DNA of 64,000 nt from Saturnia japonica. Lineage: Eukaryota > Arthropoda > Insecta > Lepidoptera > Saturniidae. Of the stretch, positions 44,850 through 58,000 are shown piece after piece. Numbering within the stretch: the stretch's first letter is position 1; the number at the start of each line of letters is the position of its first letter. The translations under genes and the position numbers were made by a program. Where the stretch lies: contig CM065318.1 of the NCBI GenBank assembly GCA_033032175.1, positions 1,922,001-1,986,000 on the forward strand, read 5' to 3'. The notes beneath the pieces are model-generated. The model did no database searches. It worked only from the letters and a program-made list of their open reading frames with translations, and was not told the DNA's origin.

Positions 44850-46534
44850 ATATGAATGCTAGTAATTATCAGAAGTGGATTAAAGAAAAACTTCTTCCAA
44901 ATTTACCGCCACAGTCAGTTTTAGTAGTCAATAATGCATCGTACCATAACGTCGTATCGGATCCAGTGCCAACATCAAATAAAAAAAAAAGTGGCATGTT
45001 AGCTTGGTTAGACAAATATAATATATCATATACAGAAAGAAATACAAAACCTGTGCTATTTGACATTATTAAAAAAAATAAGCCAAACCATGTACAATTT
45101 GTACTTGATAAAATCCTCCAAGATCACGGACACAGTGTATTGCGCCTACCACCCTACCTTCTAGAACTCAACCCAATAGATTTACTGTGGGGTATTATTA
45201 AAGGGAAAGTTGCATCACAAAATGTTAATTTTAACTTGAAAACTGTGGAAGAATTATTTAGTAAAGAAGCGGATTCTATTACTCTTGATATGTTTAGTGA
45301 CATTTGGAGAAAGACGCGAGAACATGAAAAAAATACATTCAACTGGAACCAAAACTGGATTTTCTTTTTTTTTTTAACTGACTACACTGTTAGCCTTAGG
45401 GGCCCTATCCAAAAACAGAGCCGCTGCGGCTTTTACAGCTTCACCGGACTTGGGGGCGAGCACTTAGGGCACTCAGCCGCGAAAGTTTGTGACGACCCGC
45501 ACGAGGGTGCCAGAGTGGCCGAACCTCGGCTCGGGCGGTCGTCGCGAATGCGAAAAGGTCGCGATCTAACTAATTCCCTAATCCTAAGAGAATTCGAACT
45601 AACTAACATATACTCATATGCACGTTCCCCTCCTCCTGGGAGGAAGGTGTGGACCATGCGTATGTGTATTTAATAATCGGAATGGTTTTTCTACACTAAC
45701 TAGCGCATTAGGCTAACTAGCGCAAAAAAAGAAAAAAAAGGTCCCTTACAGAACCTATGTACCTGTGTGGTGTGCACGTGTGTGTGTTCATACGTGTGTA
45801 ATGTTGTATGTGGGTAGCTAAGTGTTGCACGTATAGTGTCACTTGTATCGTGCGGGCGGCTGCCTGACCCAAGGGCTTCATACCGAGGAATGGACCTAGG
45901 CTTGGGTTGCCGCTAGAGAGGGTGGACGTGACGGGTGTGCGGGAGCGAAGTTGACCACCCGTCCTCTGCGGAGAGAACGGTGGTTACGCGGGCGTGGGCG
46001 GTGGCACGCTCTGTTTGGAGAGGCGGTGGAATAGAACGCGTTTGCTGTTTCGATTTGGTCGAGCGGATCAGTGAAGATATTACGCGGCCGGCGTTTACTC
46101 CGGCAAGCATTGGGGTCGGGAACATAAGAAGCTGCCGCTTTGATTAAGGGATTCGCGTGGTTCGACGCGGTGTCGGAATAAGAGCGAGAAAGGTGTTTGG
46201 CATAGGTATGTATCGAAGAAAGGTCCATATCTCTATGGAGATCTTCCATACGAACATACCAAGGGGCGCCGGTAAGGCGGTGAAGAAACCTATTCTGGAT
46301 GGTTTGTAAACGATCCCAATTATATCTTGGCATATGTGCGAACACAACGCAGCTATATGTCATAATCGGTCGGATACACATCTTGTAGAGCGTAAGCTTG
46401 GTTCTCGTCCAAAACTGGATACTTTCACTGACTCATTTATAATAACATTAGGAAATTCCGACGGCGAAGAATCAAGTTCTTCTAACGATGAAAGTTTTAG
46501 TGGGGTAGAAGATTTAATTTACGAATCTGATTAA
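44850..46534 (+). pseudogene. Tc1/IS630-type DDE transposase pseudogene
   Basis: The frame at 44756-45360 includes MNASNYQKWIKEKLLPNLPP, LVVNNASYHN and LPPYLLELNPIDLLWGIIK, the second and third catalytic blocks of the superfamily. The second catalytic Asp appears as Asn (VVNNAS rather than the usual VxDNAS). The N-terminal DNA-binding half is missing. After the nested LINE, the acidic tail (SDGEESSSSNDESFSGVEDL) resumes at 46421-46534 in another frame. It is non-functional. Confidence 0.82.
45361..46408 (-). mobile_element. 5'-truncated Jockey-like LINE nested in the Tc1-type element
   Basis: Flanked by a 12-bp target duplication CCAAAACTGGAT (45349-45360 and 46409-46420). A poly(A)-type tail, seen as a T run on the plus strand, starts at 45361. 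The minus strand encodes the RT C-terminus (IRPIMTYSCVVFAHMPRYN) from 46381 to 45896, then a 3' untranslated region. Same family as 8870-9788. Confidence 0.88.
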
Positions 46535-46772
46535 AAGCAATAATGTAATAATCATAAGATGTACATAAAACAAGTAACACTATATATTTTTTTTTATTTA
46601 TCCACAATGCACCTAATTTCCCTAAAACTTAACTCTAGTCTACACTTAGACTAGAATCGCATTTTGAATCAAAAATCAAAAATTCAAAATAAAAAAATTA
46701 AAAAATTATTGATTATGCTGTATGGTAAAATTGCATTAGTGTGAGTACTATGAACGTGCCAGCTTTAGTTAA

Positions 46773-47289
46773 TAACTCTGATATAAAGTAAAAAAGAAAA
46801 AGTATTCGTTATAAAGCGTTAATGTAGGGTGGCGCTGCGGTAGCAAATGAATAAATGTTAGTTAGACAACTTTTAATTCTACAAACGTTAAACATAATTA
46901 TTCAACTATTTTTTGAAGTTGTACAACAGTAAAACTATAATATCACGAAAAGGTATCAATATCTCTTTATATACCTACTAGGCGCCAACTTGGTGGATTT
47001 TTCAATTATAATTTGCTGCTTACAGTTGGACACATTAACATCATATTGTACATATTGAGACATCTCTCATGTAGACTACATCTATGAGGTGTATCTCTGC
47101 CAAAGTTGAAACAAATATAGTCCGATAATTTAGTACACGTAAATTTTCGAAAGAGAAATGTCGCGGTTAGAGTTTAGTATCAAAATTAATAAAACTAATG
47201 CCTTTCTCAACGATCAGTAAAACTGAACTCAAGTGCATTCAGTACTCCGACACCACTACAATAACCACAACGTACACAAATAAATTGAA
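46773..47289 (+). promoter_or_regulatory. Proximal 5' flank of GR-C (likely promoter region)
   Basis: From about 46825 this matches 23405-23877 upstream of GR-B almost base for base, including the last ~250 bp before the ATG. Conservation between copies and position suggest promoter and 5' leader. No TATA box is called. Confidence 0.45.
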
Positions 47290-50165
47290 ATGGATAGTGC
47301 GATGGAATATACAATGGTTTCTAACATCAAACCGACGCTGTTAGTTCGTTTGTTCTGCGGAATGTACCACGATGTCCACCCTTCGAAACGGATCCGTTTG
47401 TATTTCAAAATATATTGTCTTCTCGTGGCTGTACTGGTCACGTGGATGTATTATTGTATAACAACTGTGGCCCCAGTTCATTCCGTTGTTCCAAGATACT
47501 TTGAAAATATGTGGTACGTTTTGATTTCGCTGATAGTCAAAGATGAGTATTTCATTAAATATTATACTTATATAAGATATGTCGATGGAACACCGAGGGG
47601 TGGGAATTATCCATGTTTGGGAATTATATTTATCGTCCTCATTGTCGTAACAATATTGTTGATAATAATATTGAATACAATTATGTGTTTTATTTTCAAA
47701 AATATATGTATTGACATAGTGTTTTTCTACATAATGGACTGTATCGTGAATATTTCCATAGTATTTGGTAGATTACCACTCTTGATGATAATATCACTGT
47801 CGTACTGTCGAGTGAAGCGTATGTTGGAAGAGTTGAACGAGGAACAGTTGGTACAGCGAGGCAAATTCCAACCGCAAAAGTATGCTCTTATGTATCTGAC
47901 GATTATGGATGCTTTAGACGAAGCTGATTATTATATCAAGAAATTGGTAAATATGTTTGTAAATTAACTTTTTATTTACGCAGACTAAACAACAAGACAA
48001 GAGACACCGTCTAATGCCGTTTGCATATTATAAACTGTTTGTTAAGAATTACGACACGCAAAAAAGTGCTACTCATATGTTTTACATACATAATGTGTTT
48101 AGTACTTTTAAAAAGTTTCAATCGCTCCTTCATTATTTTGCCTATCGATTTTTACAGTAATTTCTCATTTATTGTTTAGAAAGATGTCCCGTGTGCTAAT
48201 CAGAATTGAGTTTCTTTGACATTCAATTTCTATCAAAACATAATACATTGCGTTTGAATTATATAGAAAGAATATATTTATATAAAATATACTACATAAA
48301 AATACACAGGAATTTAATCTCTCTTTCAGATGTACGTCTTTCTGTTCACTTCAAACATAAAACTAATCGCGGATATTCATAATATAATCCGTGGAATAAA
48401 ATCTTACGTAAGTTATTGTTTCTTAATTGAGAACATCACGGTGTGCTATTGCTTGCTCCTGTTTAACATGACGTGAAAGTCGCAAGCTGAGTCGTGGGAT
48501 AAACTTTATAAATATTTCTATTATACAATAATTTATTCCATATATTGTTTGATTTATATGTTTACACAGCGCATTTCAAGAGCTGCAATTTCACTATATT
48601 TTTTAATTCGTGTTGATGGTTGCGAGTGTCTAAGTTACTCTATACATGTTTCGGTTATTCCGCTGTCTAGTTCACTATAACTACGTTCATTACAGTAAGA
48701 TGATAATAAATAAGAAACAAGGGAAGCTATATTTCCAGTTATAAATATTATTCAGTCATTCATTTTAGCAGTAGATGTTGGAAAGGTGATCAAATCCCAG
48801 TTTAATATTTCACAGGGTTTCTCGGTAACAGCAGTCATTTGTTTAACATTGAAAACTATATGGGATTTCCATTCTTTACTCATATCTTCGATCCTGTGCG
48901 ATTTAACAAAAGAAAAAAATAGACGGATTAAAATTATAGTATTGGAAAAAAGAATGGATGCGAAAAGTAAGTTAACATGAATTAAAAAACTTATATACGT
49001 AGTACAATATTCAGTTAAATAATTTACATAAGTAAATCTGTAGATCTATCTGTACGTGTAATTGATTTTGTCATAATATATTGCTTATATTATAAATTAT
49101 AAAGAACATTAGCCACGAATATTATATAAAAAATTTTTTTGTCTATTTGTTTGAATGTCTGGATTTAAATCAAAATAGACTAAACCGATTTTTATAAAAA
49201 GTTCTACACTGAAAGCTTAGGTATGCCATTGTTCAAACGATAAACTATAAGAATTACCAATTTAAAAAATAAATAATTTCTCATTCGATTTTTATGAAAT
49301 GTTATAGACAACAAGTATACGTCAATCCACACTTTTTTTATAGTAGCTCGGCTAATTGACGGCACCGTCCCTGATGGTAAGCACAATACAATCCAAACAC
49401 AACGACCACCGATAAATCTAATTCCAACAGCGGTTGCCGCTGTCATGCTGGCCTGCATAAATATCTCTTCACGTTACCCTTGAAGGACCCGATGACGTAC
49501 GAAGGAGGGAACACATCGGCCGGTAGATGGTTCCACAGCTCCACGGTATGACAAAAATAAGACATAGAGGACTTTATAGTTTGTATGGAAAGGAGAGACG
49601 GGAATTAGATTGAACAGCTCTTAGGAGCACTGATAGAGATGATACAGAGGATAGAACACGCTTATCAAAAGCAATGTTCCCCCGGAGCTGAAGCGGTTCG
49701 ATGTATTAGGTAACGTCTGCAAGATTGCGTCATTAAAAATGCGCACAGCCCGTCTATGCGACCTGTCCGCAGCACCAAGGAGGTCTTTTGTGGATTCATC
49801 CCAGATGTGTGAACAGTATTCCATACACGGCTGACATTGAAAATAATGTTTTAATGTAATGTGCGATTACTGATGTGTGCTGGAGATTTGATGTCACTTA
49901 ATGTTCGAGCTCAAAAGCTTCCAGTTGTATGTAGCGTAGTGAATATTCTGAACTTTGTATCGTAAGCGTTATCAGTTTGAATGTTGTTACAGATGAGCGT
50001 GATCGCGCGGAGATACAGAAGCTGTACCAGCTGCTGCAGACGCGTCCTTACGACTACACGCTGTTTGGCACGGTGTCGCTCAGCCTTCGTACTGTTCTAA
50101 CGTTTATCTCATTTGTTACGACAACCATCATTTCCATATTACAAATAACAGATTGGATTAAATAG
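47290..50165 (+). CDS. Insect gustatory receptor (GR-C), four exons
   Basis: Exons: 47290-47946 (219 codons), 48330-48407 (26 codons), about 48756 (or about 48739) to 48966, and 49993-50165 (TAG stop). Predicted length is about 372 residues with no internal stop. Splice sites are the same as in GR-B (CTCTTTCAG, GTAAGT, TGTTACAG). Relative to GR-B it lacks one His near residue 36. It differs densely at residues about 58-83 and about 126-140, and again in exon 3 (for example VVVGNVIISQF versus VDVGKVIKSQF). The remaining protein is nearly identical. The family forms ligand-gated channels of taste neurons. Introns here are transposon-free apart from an old LINE scrap. A Tc1-type element lies just upstream. 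Confidence 0.88.
49330..49830 (-). mobile_element. LINE remnant in GR-C intron 3
   Basis: The minus-strand frame 49824-49621 begins MEYCSHIWDESTKDLLGAAD, typical of the C-terminal part of a Jockey/CR1-like RT. It predates the duplication because the paralogous scrap occurs at 26400-26836. It contains the empty hAT site GCACCAAG at 49772-49779. Confidence 0.65.
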
Positions 50166-50588
50166 ACATACCTAATACTATCTAGACAGAACGTACGTGT
50201 AATTTTTATGCAATGTAGCGTTAACAATTAAGGAGGAATCAACAATGGTACTTCGTTATCAAATTCGGTAACGGAGTAGTCTTGTGATGATAATAATGTT
50301 CTTTCAAGTTGTGTAGAGAAATTATAGTATTTAAAGGTGGTAATTGGTTAAATATATACACAAAAAAAGAGTAAAGGGTCGAAATCTGTACATTGAAGAC
50401 ATTTCGATAGTTTTTGAAATTTTTGTACGCAAATCACACAGAAATTATTGGAAGTGAGATTGAGTTGTGGTGAGGTGTTTAATACAAGAAATATAACATG
50501 CGAACGAAGTTGCGGGCACTGCTAATATTAATATATATAACGTTACATATGGCGACATAATATGTGATAATGATGGTACTATAATATC
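50166..50588 (+). other. 3' flank of GR-C
   Basis: Colinear with 31980-32396 downstream of GR-B. It should hold the 3' untranslated region. No AATAAA signal is clearly placed right after the stop. No other gene. Confidence 0.5.
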
Positions 50589-51415
50589 ATCATTATATTA
50601 ATACCTGAAGCAAAACCTTTTTAAAGAAAAGGGTTTTTACGAAAATTGCGTGACGGAAGTCTGTGAAATTTGGCATGGTTAAAGTTTATATGGAGAAGCA
50701 GTGCAGAAAGCTAAATTTTATCTATAATATATGTTACTATTATATTAAATAAAAATTAATACTGCAAATCCTAACGGGCCAGTGCCATTGAACTTAGACC
50801 CCCCAATATATTGACATTGTCACTCAATGAAAAGTGACAGCAAGTGATATAATATTCATTATTTAGGTTCATACTGCAAATGTCAAACAGAATATAAGTA
50901 GTCTATGATTAAAAAGTCGCTGGTCGAATTTCGATCATTGGGCGGTCGCTAGTAATCATAATTTAGTTATTAGTATGTGATACAATACTTTTTTTGCGTT
51001 ACTCACGCAAATTTTATGTTTTACATCTATAATAGTAAGTAGTATAATTTACTCGTCTGTATTTATTAATTGTCTTGCATGCATACATAGTCATGATATA
51101 CAAGCGGTCGCCCAATGATCGAAATTCGACCAGCGACTTTTTAATCATAGACTACTTATATTCTGTTTGACATTTGCAGTATGAACCTAAATAATGAATA
51201 TTATATCACTTGCTGTCACTTTTCATTGAGTGACAATGTCAATATTTTGGGGGGTCTAAGTTCAGTGGCAATGGTCAGACTAGGATTCGCAGTATTAATT
51301 TAATATAATAGTAACATATATTATAGATAAATTTTAACTTTCTGCACTCCCTTTCCATATAAACTTTAAACATGCCAAATCTCACAGACTGCCGTCCGCG
51401 CAATTTTCGTATAAT
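50589..51415. mobile_element. Long palindromic (foldback-like) element
   Basis: Two arms of about 300-370 bp are inverted copies: left about 50630-50955, right about 51100-51415, with about 150 bp between. Marker segments such as GACATTGTCACTCAATGAAA occur on the left, and their complement on the right. The right arm lacks the outermost terminal ~40 bp. No ORF. Relatives: 10941-11290 (one arm), 18405-18547 and 32397-32640. In copy 1 the homologous place holds only the short MITE. Confidence 0.85.
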
Positions 51416-51659
51416 ATATAAACATACTTCTGAGAAATATTCGCACATATACCCGGTGGATGGCGTTCTGTAGTCCATGTGAGCGAAGCAGCGGGCACGG
51501 CTATTACACAATATGTAAGCACCCTTATATTATCTATATTATTATAAAGTACACTAAAAAATTGCGAATAACATTAAAACACATGCCTCAATGATAGCAT
51601 CTAGTGAAAGCTTCTTCATGTTCGAATTTTTGTTGAAAATTAATTAATCAAACTTTTTA

Positions 51660-52790
51660 AATTGTTTATTTAGGATTACGGCTTAGTCTTATTCTTTTTT
51701 TAATGTGAGAAATCCTATCATGCCTTCTCGTAGTTAGCCGAAGGACTTTAGACTTGGTTATATGAGTCTCTTACTTGCTAAAAACGTAATCTTCCGCAAC
51801 CCCGCTGATATACTTATCCAAAAGGGCCTCGCACTAGATGCCCTTCGATCGCACTCTCGATCCCTGTAATTTTTAAAAGGGGCTTTATTCCTCGTTTTTT
51901 ATATATTTTGTGCCGTGTCCCTGCCGGCTATGAAGTATTATTTTAAGCCAAACTGCGATCGCTAACCAGCCTGCCGAGTGTATCGATTATGGTAAATTCC
52001 CCACAAATATGAGCCCATAAAATAAATCCCATTTTTCCTAGTCCTCGGTGGCATTACTATTCTTGACTCTGAAACTGGCCATGGTGCCGGCGGAGCGATG
52101 CAGAAATTACTTTAGTGAATCTCCTGCAGAGACCCGGTTACCTACCATAACTAATTAATATTGGCCCTAGAAACTTATAACCTGCATATGCTACATACTA
52201 CTGAAAAGCGATCTTGGAATTTCAGGATGACTTAGGCAGTTAGGCAATTAAGTCTGAAGAGAAATGAATGAACTCAGAATCAAAAATGTAGAGATCCACA
52301 GAAGTACCAATGTCACCGATTTAGTCCTCAAAATTTATAGACTTAAGAAGCAGTCGGCGAACCTATTTAATGTAGAAGGGAGGGCCGATATGGTTGAAAA
52401 GTTTTCGAGTAGCAATCACATTCTGGAAGACGCAGTGTGAGCAGAAAAACCACAAGATGGACCAACAAAGTGATGAAAGTTGTGGAAGTCCGCTGAATGG
52501 GAGTAGCGCAGAACCAGTCATTGGGGTAGGCCAATAACCAATAGCAGTTGTTTTTCATCTAAATTTGATGGTTGTATGGAAGTCACGGGCACCTAGTAGT
52601 TTATGATAAATTAATTTTACATTGTGTAACTTTAGCATAGTTCTAATGTTTTAATAATGTATTTACTAATGTAGGTAAATAAGCATTTAATTCCCGGCTG
52701 AGTTTCTTGCCTGTTCTTCTCAGCTCGGATGTAATCGAACAGAACGGACTAGAAATACTTAATTTTTTATGTAGCATTATTGTACATTTT
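51660..52790 (+). mobile_element. Decayed RTE-like LINE pieces
   Basis: 51700-52126 holds text resembling a LINE 5' region (GGCATTACTATTCTTGACTC, GAAACTGGCC). 52127-52560 encodes the broken VEIHRST...VTDLVLKIYRL segment. 52490-52790 is the shared 3' tail. From 52127 it is colinear with 34390-35060. Confidence 0.6.
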
Positions 52791-54710
52791 TTTCTGAATA
52801 AACTATTTCACTTTGTCTTTGGTTTTAAATACATGACAATTCTTCAACACGTTCATGATCTTGTATGTAATATTATTATTCACCAGATAATAAACATATT
52901 CACATTTTTTATGTGATATAATATACTGTCTAGCAATACTTAATATTTTGAATTGTCTTTTTCTAGCTAGTGGTAAATAAAATTGTTTAATATTTTCATA
53001 TAATAAATACCATCTAAGGATACTATAAAACATTAATATTATGCAATAGAATGCACTCGTTCAAGTTTCTTGCTAGTTCTTCTAGATAGCAGCAATGTTT
53101 TTGGAACCAGTGGCAGCTATGCCGATTATACAGTGATAATGGTAATTTGACGTATTTCCGGTAGGAGGTGAAAGGAGTAAATTTGCGATAATTTTAACCC
53201 CCATATGCATTAACCAAAAGGGAACCCTTTTTAAGTTATCACGTTGTTTTATATTTTTTCCAAAATAACTCAAAAATTCAACATCAAGAGTTTATTTAAA
53301 AAAAAGTAGGTATATATTTAAATCTCATTTCTTCTTCTAATTTATATAAAGGATTAAACACTAGTTATTTGTAAATATTAAAACAATAATTTTCGGTCCA
53401 AATTGAAATATGCGAGACGAAAAACGATAAACGATTCAGTATTATATTGAGATTTCTTTTCACTAAAAAACATAATCGGTTTCTTAGGTCTCCAAAAATG
53501 CAAAAAAACTAGGAACTTATTTCAAAGAGACTAAAAAAATATGATCACAAAGGAAGCAGGCGAAAAATCGTACTTGAAATAAACATGAGGTGGTTTTTTA
53601 AAATTCCCGTAAAATTAATTTAAAACAATACCCAATGTAAATAAAACAAAAAATACAAATTTAAAATAAAATTTAGAACCAGTAACAGTTTAGTAGTAAT
53701 AACAATTAATAATAAGTAACAATGAAGACATTTTGTAATTTAACTTAATTAAAGTTTTTGCTTTAATTGACTTCCCTTAATGCGTACACAAAGTAGCATT
53801 CTTTTTCTGAGTTGTGATTTAACTACCGAAGTAGTCAAATTAATCCGCATCACGTAACGCACAAGCAATGATGCAAGTGAATTTCTGTACGGCTATTTTT
53901 ACATTATAAATTGTAATTTTTGTTCGTAAGGATAAATATGCCATGCTTAAAAATAATGCTGATAAATTAATTTTTAATTTTCAAGAAAAAAAATTTGCAG
54001 TATACCTTATTGTGGCTCATGTATAAGAGATAGATATATGTTATCACTGACTTTTTTATATATACTAATGACCAATATTTTTGTAGAACATTGTATTGAC
54101 GTATCATTAACCATTAAACCAGCACATGCGGCTAAAGCAGTTCGCGAGGGCTTCGATTTCCGACTTACGTTACAAAAATCAATATTTAAGGCTAGCTAGA
54201 AACTGTAGCCTAATGTTATTATAACCTATACTGTTCTCCTCGTGAGTGTGACTATTAAATAAAAAAATATATTTCGAATCCAACTGGTAGTTCCAAAGAT
54301 TAGCGTGTTTAAACAAACAAACAAAAACTTTTCCGCTTTATTATATTATTAGTATTAGTATAGACTTTACATGACTTTTTTTTTAAATGGAATATATCAT
54401 ATAATTTTTACCCAAAATGTTCTAGTCCTTACCAGTTCAAATTTCGAACTCTACGTCCTTGTGGGGCCGTGTCTTAAAAGCTAACCTAATCTCTTTAAGC
54501 TTAGAAACCTTCAAATGAGGTACTAATATAGTACGGTGACTTTCGAGACATTCCAATTTTAAAGAGTATTTGCTTACGTTTTCTTTTTTTTTTAAATCGG
54601 GTTGAGTTTTCAAACATGTGTCAAAATAAAATGTAATTTAAATCAAAAGCGCTAAGGAGTATTAATATCAACTTCGAAGCAAATCACCGCCAAAAAAAAA
54701 TTTCTACCCT
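52791..54710. other. Copy-2 AT-rich intergenic block
   Basis: Colinear with 35045-37285. No gene is supported; short frames here are interrupted or differ between copies. Confidence 0.5.
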
Positions 54711-54715
54711 TTTAT

Positions 54716-54914
54716 TGTTGAGTAGATACTCTTTTATAATAAATTTGTACCTTCCATATTTTAAATTTGGTATGTGTCATACAGTTGTCTTTTGTTGTGT
54801 AAAGATCTTTGCTACCTTATATATATGTTTTTTCCTGTTCTTTACTTTTATATGCTGGTTTTATTTATTACTACAAATAACTTCCACTGCGCTACCGGCT
54901 CATAATCTGCTACA
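54716..54914 (+). repeat. 5' LTR of the copia element
   Basis: 199 bp, identical to 58386-58584. It is preceded by TTTAT. Confidence 0.95.
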
Positions 54915-54915
54915 A

Positions 54916-54930
54916 TGGTTATGGGCCCAG
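54916..54930 (+). other. Primer-binding site of the copia element
   Basis: TGGTTATGGGCCCAG, one base after the 5' LTR, is complementary to the anticodon-stem region of initiator-Met tRNA. Use of a half tRNA is typical of copia-group elements. Confidence 0.85.
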
Positions 54931-55051
54931 ATACCGATAAATAGTATATAAATAAAATCGGTGGATAACGAAAGAAGAGTTATCATATGTGATCGTCGAA
55001 TAAAAGTGCAAAGAGATCAATTGTAAGTGGAGCAGCGAAAAGGGCGGCACC

Positions 55052-58000
55052 ATGACTACAGTGAGGATCGAGGTTCTTGGTAGGAATAACTATGATTCCT
55101 GGAAGGTACACGCACAGGTGATTTTAATAAAGAACGATTTATGGGAATACGTAGCCGGTAGTAAACCAAAGCCAGTCGAATTACCAGAGGCGGCTTTATG
55201 GGAGTCACAAGAATCAAAAGCGAAGGCAGAGCTTATTTTAGCGATGAGCCCGAGCGAGTTACGTCATATAAGAGAGTGTAAGACATCAAACGATGTTTGG
55301 TTGAAACTTGAGTCGGTATATGCTTCGAAAGGACCAGCTAGGAAGGCTAGCTTACTGAAGCAGCTCATATTATGTAAAATGAGCGAAGGTGATGATATTC
55401 ACGAACACTTGGCCAAGTTCTTTGACGCTAAATGCAAGTTACACGAGATGGACGTAGAAATTCACAATGATTTAGCATCGATAATGCTATTGTTTAGCTT
55501 GCCATCAAGTTTCGAGAATTTCAGGTGTGCAATAGAGTCTAGAGATTCATTTCCGGACCCGGAGATATTAAAAATTAAAATTCTTGAAGAAAGCAATGCT
55601 AGGAGATTGAGTAGCGATAATACTTTCAATGTTTTGAAGAGAAATAAGAAGAAATTTGGATCAAACTCTGTACAGTCTGTCGATAAAATGTCTAAGTTTG
55701 TTTACAAATGTTTTAAATGTCAAAAAAAGGGACACAAAGCTTCGGAATGTAATAAATTAAAACAGAAGGATTTGGTAACATATGTATCAGAAAATAAATT
55801 AACAACAGAAAAGGTCGATACTAGTTTTGTAACATTTAATTGTGTTTCAGGTGATTGTCACTTTGGAAACTGCGAGAATGGAAACTGGATTATCGATAGC
55901 GGTTGTAAGAGTCATTTATGTAACGATAAAACCTATTTTGGAAAAACTTTACAGCCTTCTGACGGTAAAGTGACTCTGGCTACTAATCGGAGTGCTCTAG
56001 TACAAGGTAAAGGTACAGTAAGATTGTCTGCATATAATACTAACTTCAAAAGTGTAGTTGAACTACCTAACACGTTATATGTTCCTGATTTGCGAACTAA
56101 CTTGATTTCAGTTGCAAAAATTACCGATAAGGGGTTTCATGTTACGTTTAGGGATGATAGGGCTCTAGTGACTGATACTGATGGTAATGTGAAGTTAATC
56201 GCATTTCGGAAAGATAATCTTTATTATGTAAAGGAACAGTGTGCTCAAGCTTCATCGGTTTCTAATGAAAGCGATATTTTAAAATGGCATGAGCGTTTGG
56301 GTCACTTAAATGCAAACGATCTAACAAAACTCTTAGACCATTGCAATTTACGTGTCGGAACTAATACGAGTACCGTCAATAGGTTGCGTAATTGCGAAAT
56401 ATGCATACGTGGTAAAATGAGTTCTCTTCCTTTTTCTTACTCGAGCGGACCGTGTAATGAAAAACTAAAAATAGTTTATTCCGATGTATTGTGTCCTATG
56501 AAAAATGCAGCCTTAGGAGGCGCGAAATATTTTGTGACGTTTATCGACGATTCTACGAGATGGTGCGAGGTATATTTATTAAGTAAGAAGAGTTCGGTTT
56601 TTACTGTGTTTAAAATATACAAGCAATATGTAGAAAATATGACTGGCAAGAAAATAAAATACTTACAAACTGATAATGGCGGTGAGTATTGTAATAAAGA
56701 GTTTGATGACTTCTTGAGTAAAGAAGGAATTTCTAGAATAAAAACGATTCCTCATACTCCACAGCAAAACGGTGTAGCTGAGAGGATGAATAGAACACTG
56801 GTTGAGATGGCAAGATGCATGTTGTTATCATCTAAACTTTCAGGCGGATTTTGGGCGGATGCTGTAGTGACGGCATGTCATGTTAGAAATAGGTGCCCAT
56901 CTACCCCGATTAATGGCGAAATACCATATGAGAAATTCTTTGATAGACGTGTAAATATAAATTATTTAAGACCTTTTGGATATAAAATTTTTATTTTAGA
57001 TAAGGATATAAATAAGGATAAATTTACAGCTCGTAGTGTAGAAGGAATTTTTGTCGGATATCCTAGAGACCAAAAAGGATATAGAATATGGTTGCCGAAT
57101 GATCGTAAACTGATTGTTGCAAGAGATGTAAGGTTTTTAGACGTGAACACATCTGAAAACGAGAACAACATAGACCCACTACAGGTTGTGACTGAATCAC
57201 AAGAAGGGAGGCCAGTCAAGTATGTGGACTTAGAAATTAAACCATCGATTTCAAAGACTGATATTGAAGGGTCAGCTCAACATGAGCCTCTTTTGAGTGA
57301 TAGTACTGTCCTAGAAGAAGTACGAGAAGAAGAAGTTCGAAGAGGTCCAGGCAGACCTAGAATTCAAAGAGGCCAAGTAGGTAGGCCGAAGAAGGTGTAC
57401 CGAACTGTCAGTGCAACGAGAAGCGAACGAGAGCAAGACGAAGATGAGTGGAGTGAAGTAGGTGGAAATAATGCCAGCAATGAAGAAACAGCTGTAAGTT
57501 TAGATGAATTTACTGATTGTGAAGATTTCGTGGGCAATGCAATGGAAATTTCGTTAAAAGAGGCGTTATCGAGTAGTGAAGAAAAGCTTTGGAAAGAAGC
57601 GATTACTTCAGATATAAGAAGTCTCGTTACAAACCGGACGTGGGAAATTGTCAAGAAGCCCTCAAATCGTGATGTAGTAGGATGTCGATTCGTTCTAACT
57701 ACAAAGATAAATGTGGACAAATCTGAAAAGAAAAAAGCCAGATTGGTTGCCAAAAGTTACAGTCAGCGATACGGTATTGATTATCGTGATACTTTTGCGC
57801 CAGTGATGAGGCTTGATACTGTCAGATTGTTATCCGCTTTAGCTGTTGAGTTAGATATGGAAATACATCAGATAGATATCAACACAGCCTATGTGAATGC
57901 AGCAATATCCTGGAAGTCACAAAAACAGAGGTCTGTCGCGACTTCTACTTGTGAGGCAGAATATGTAAGTTTATCGGTAGCTATGAAAGAGGCTATCTAC

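Larger units (their letters stand above)
44610..46771 (+). mobile_element. Tc1/mariner-superfamily element upstream of GR-C
   Basis: Terminal inverted repeats: ACTAAAGCTGGCACGTTCA after TA at 44610-44611 and its exact complement before TA at 46770-46771. Including flanking bases, the palindromic match spans 22 bp (TTAA at both ends). It contains a decayed DDE transposase and a nested LINE. It is absent from copy 1 at about 23365. It ends about 520 bp upstream of the GR-C start codon. Confidence 0.85.

Noticed and set aside
44610..46771. piggyBac assignment because TTAA occurs at both ends
   Set aside because: The transposase has Tc1/IS630-type blocks (NNASYHN, LNPID) and TA suffices as target. 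TTAA is explained by T/A flanks of the inverted repeat.
54715..54951. Hydrophobic 78-codon frame and its twin at 58385-58591
   Set aside because: Both lie within the copia LTRs.
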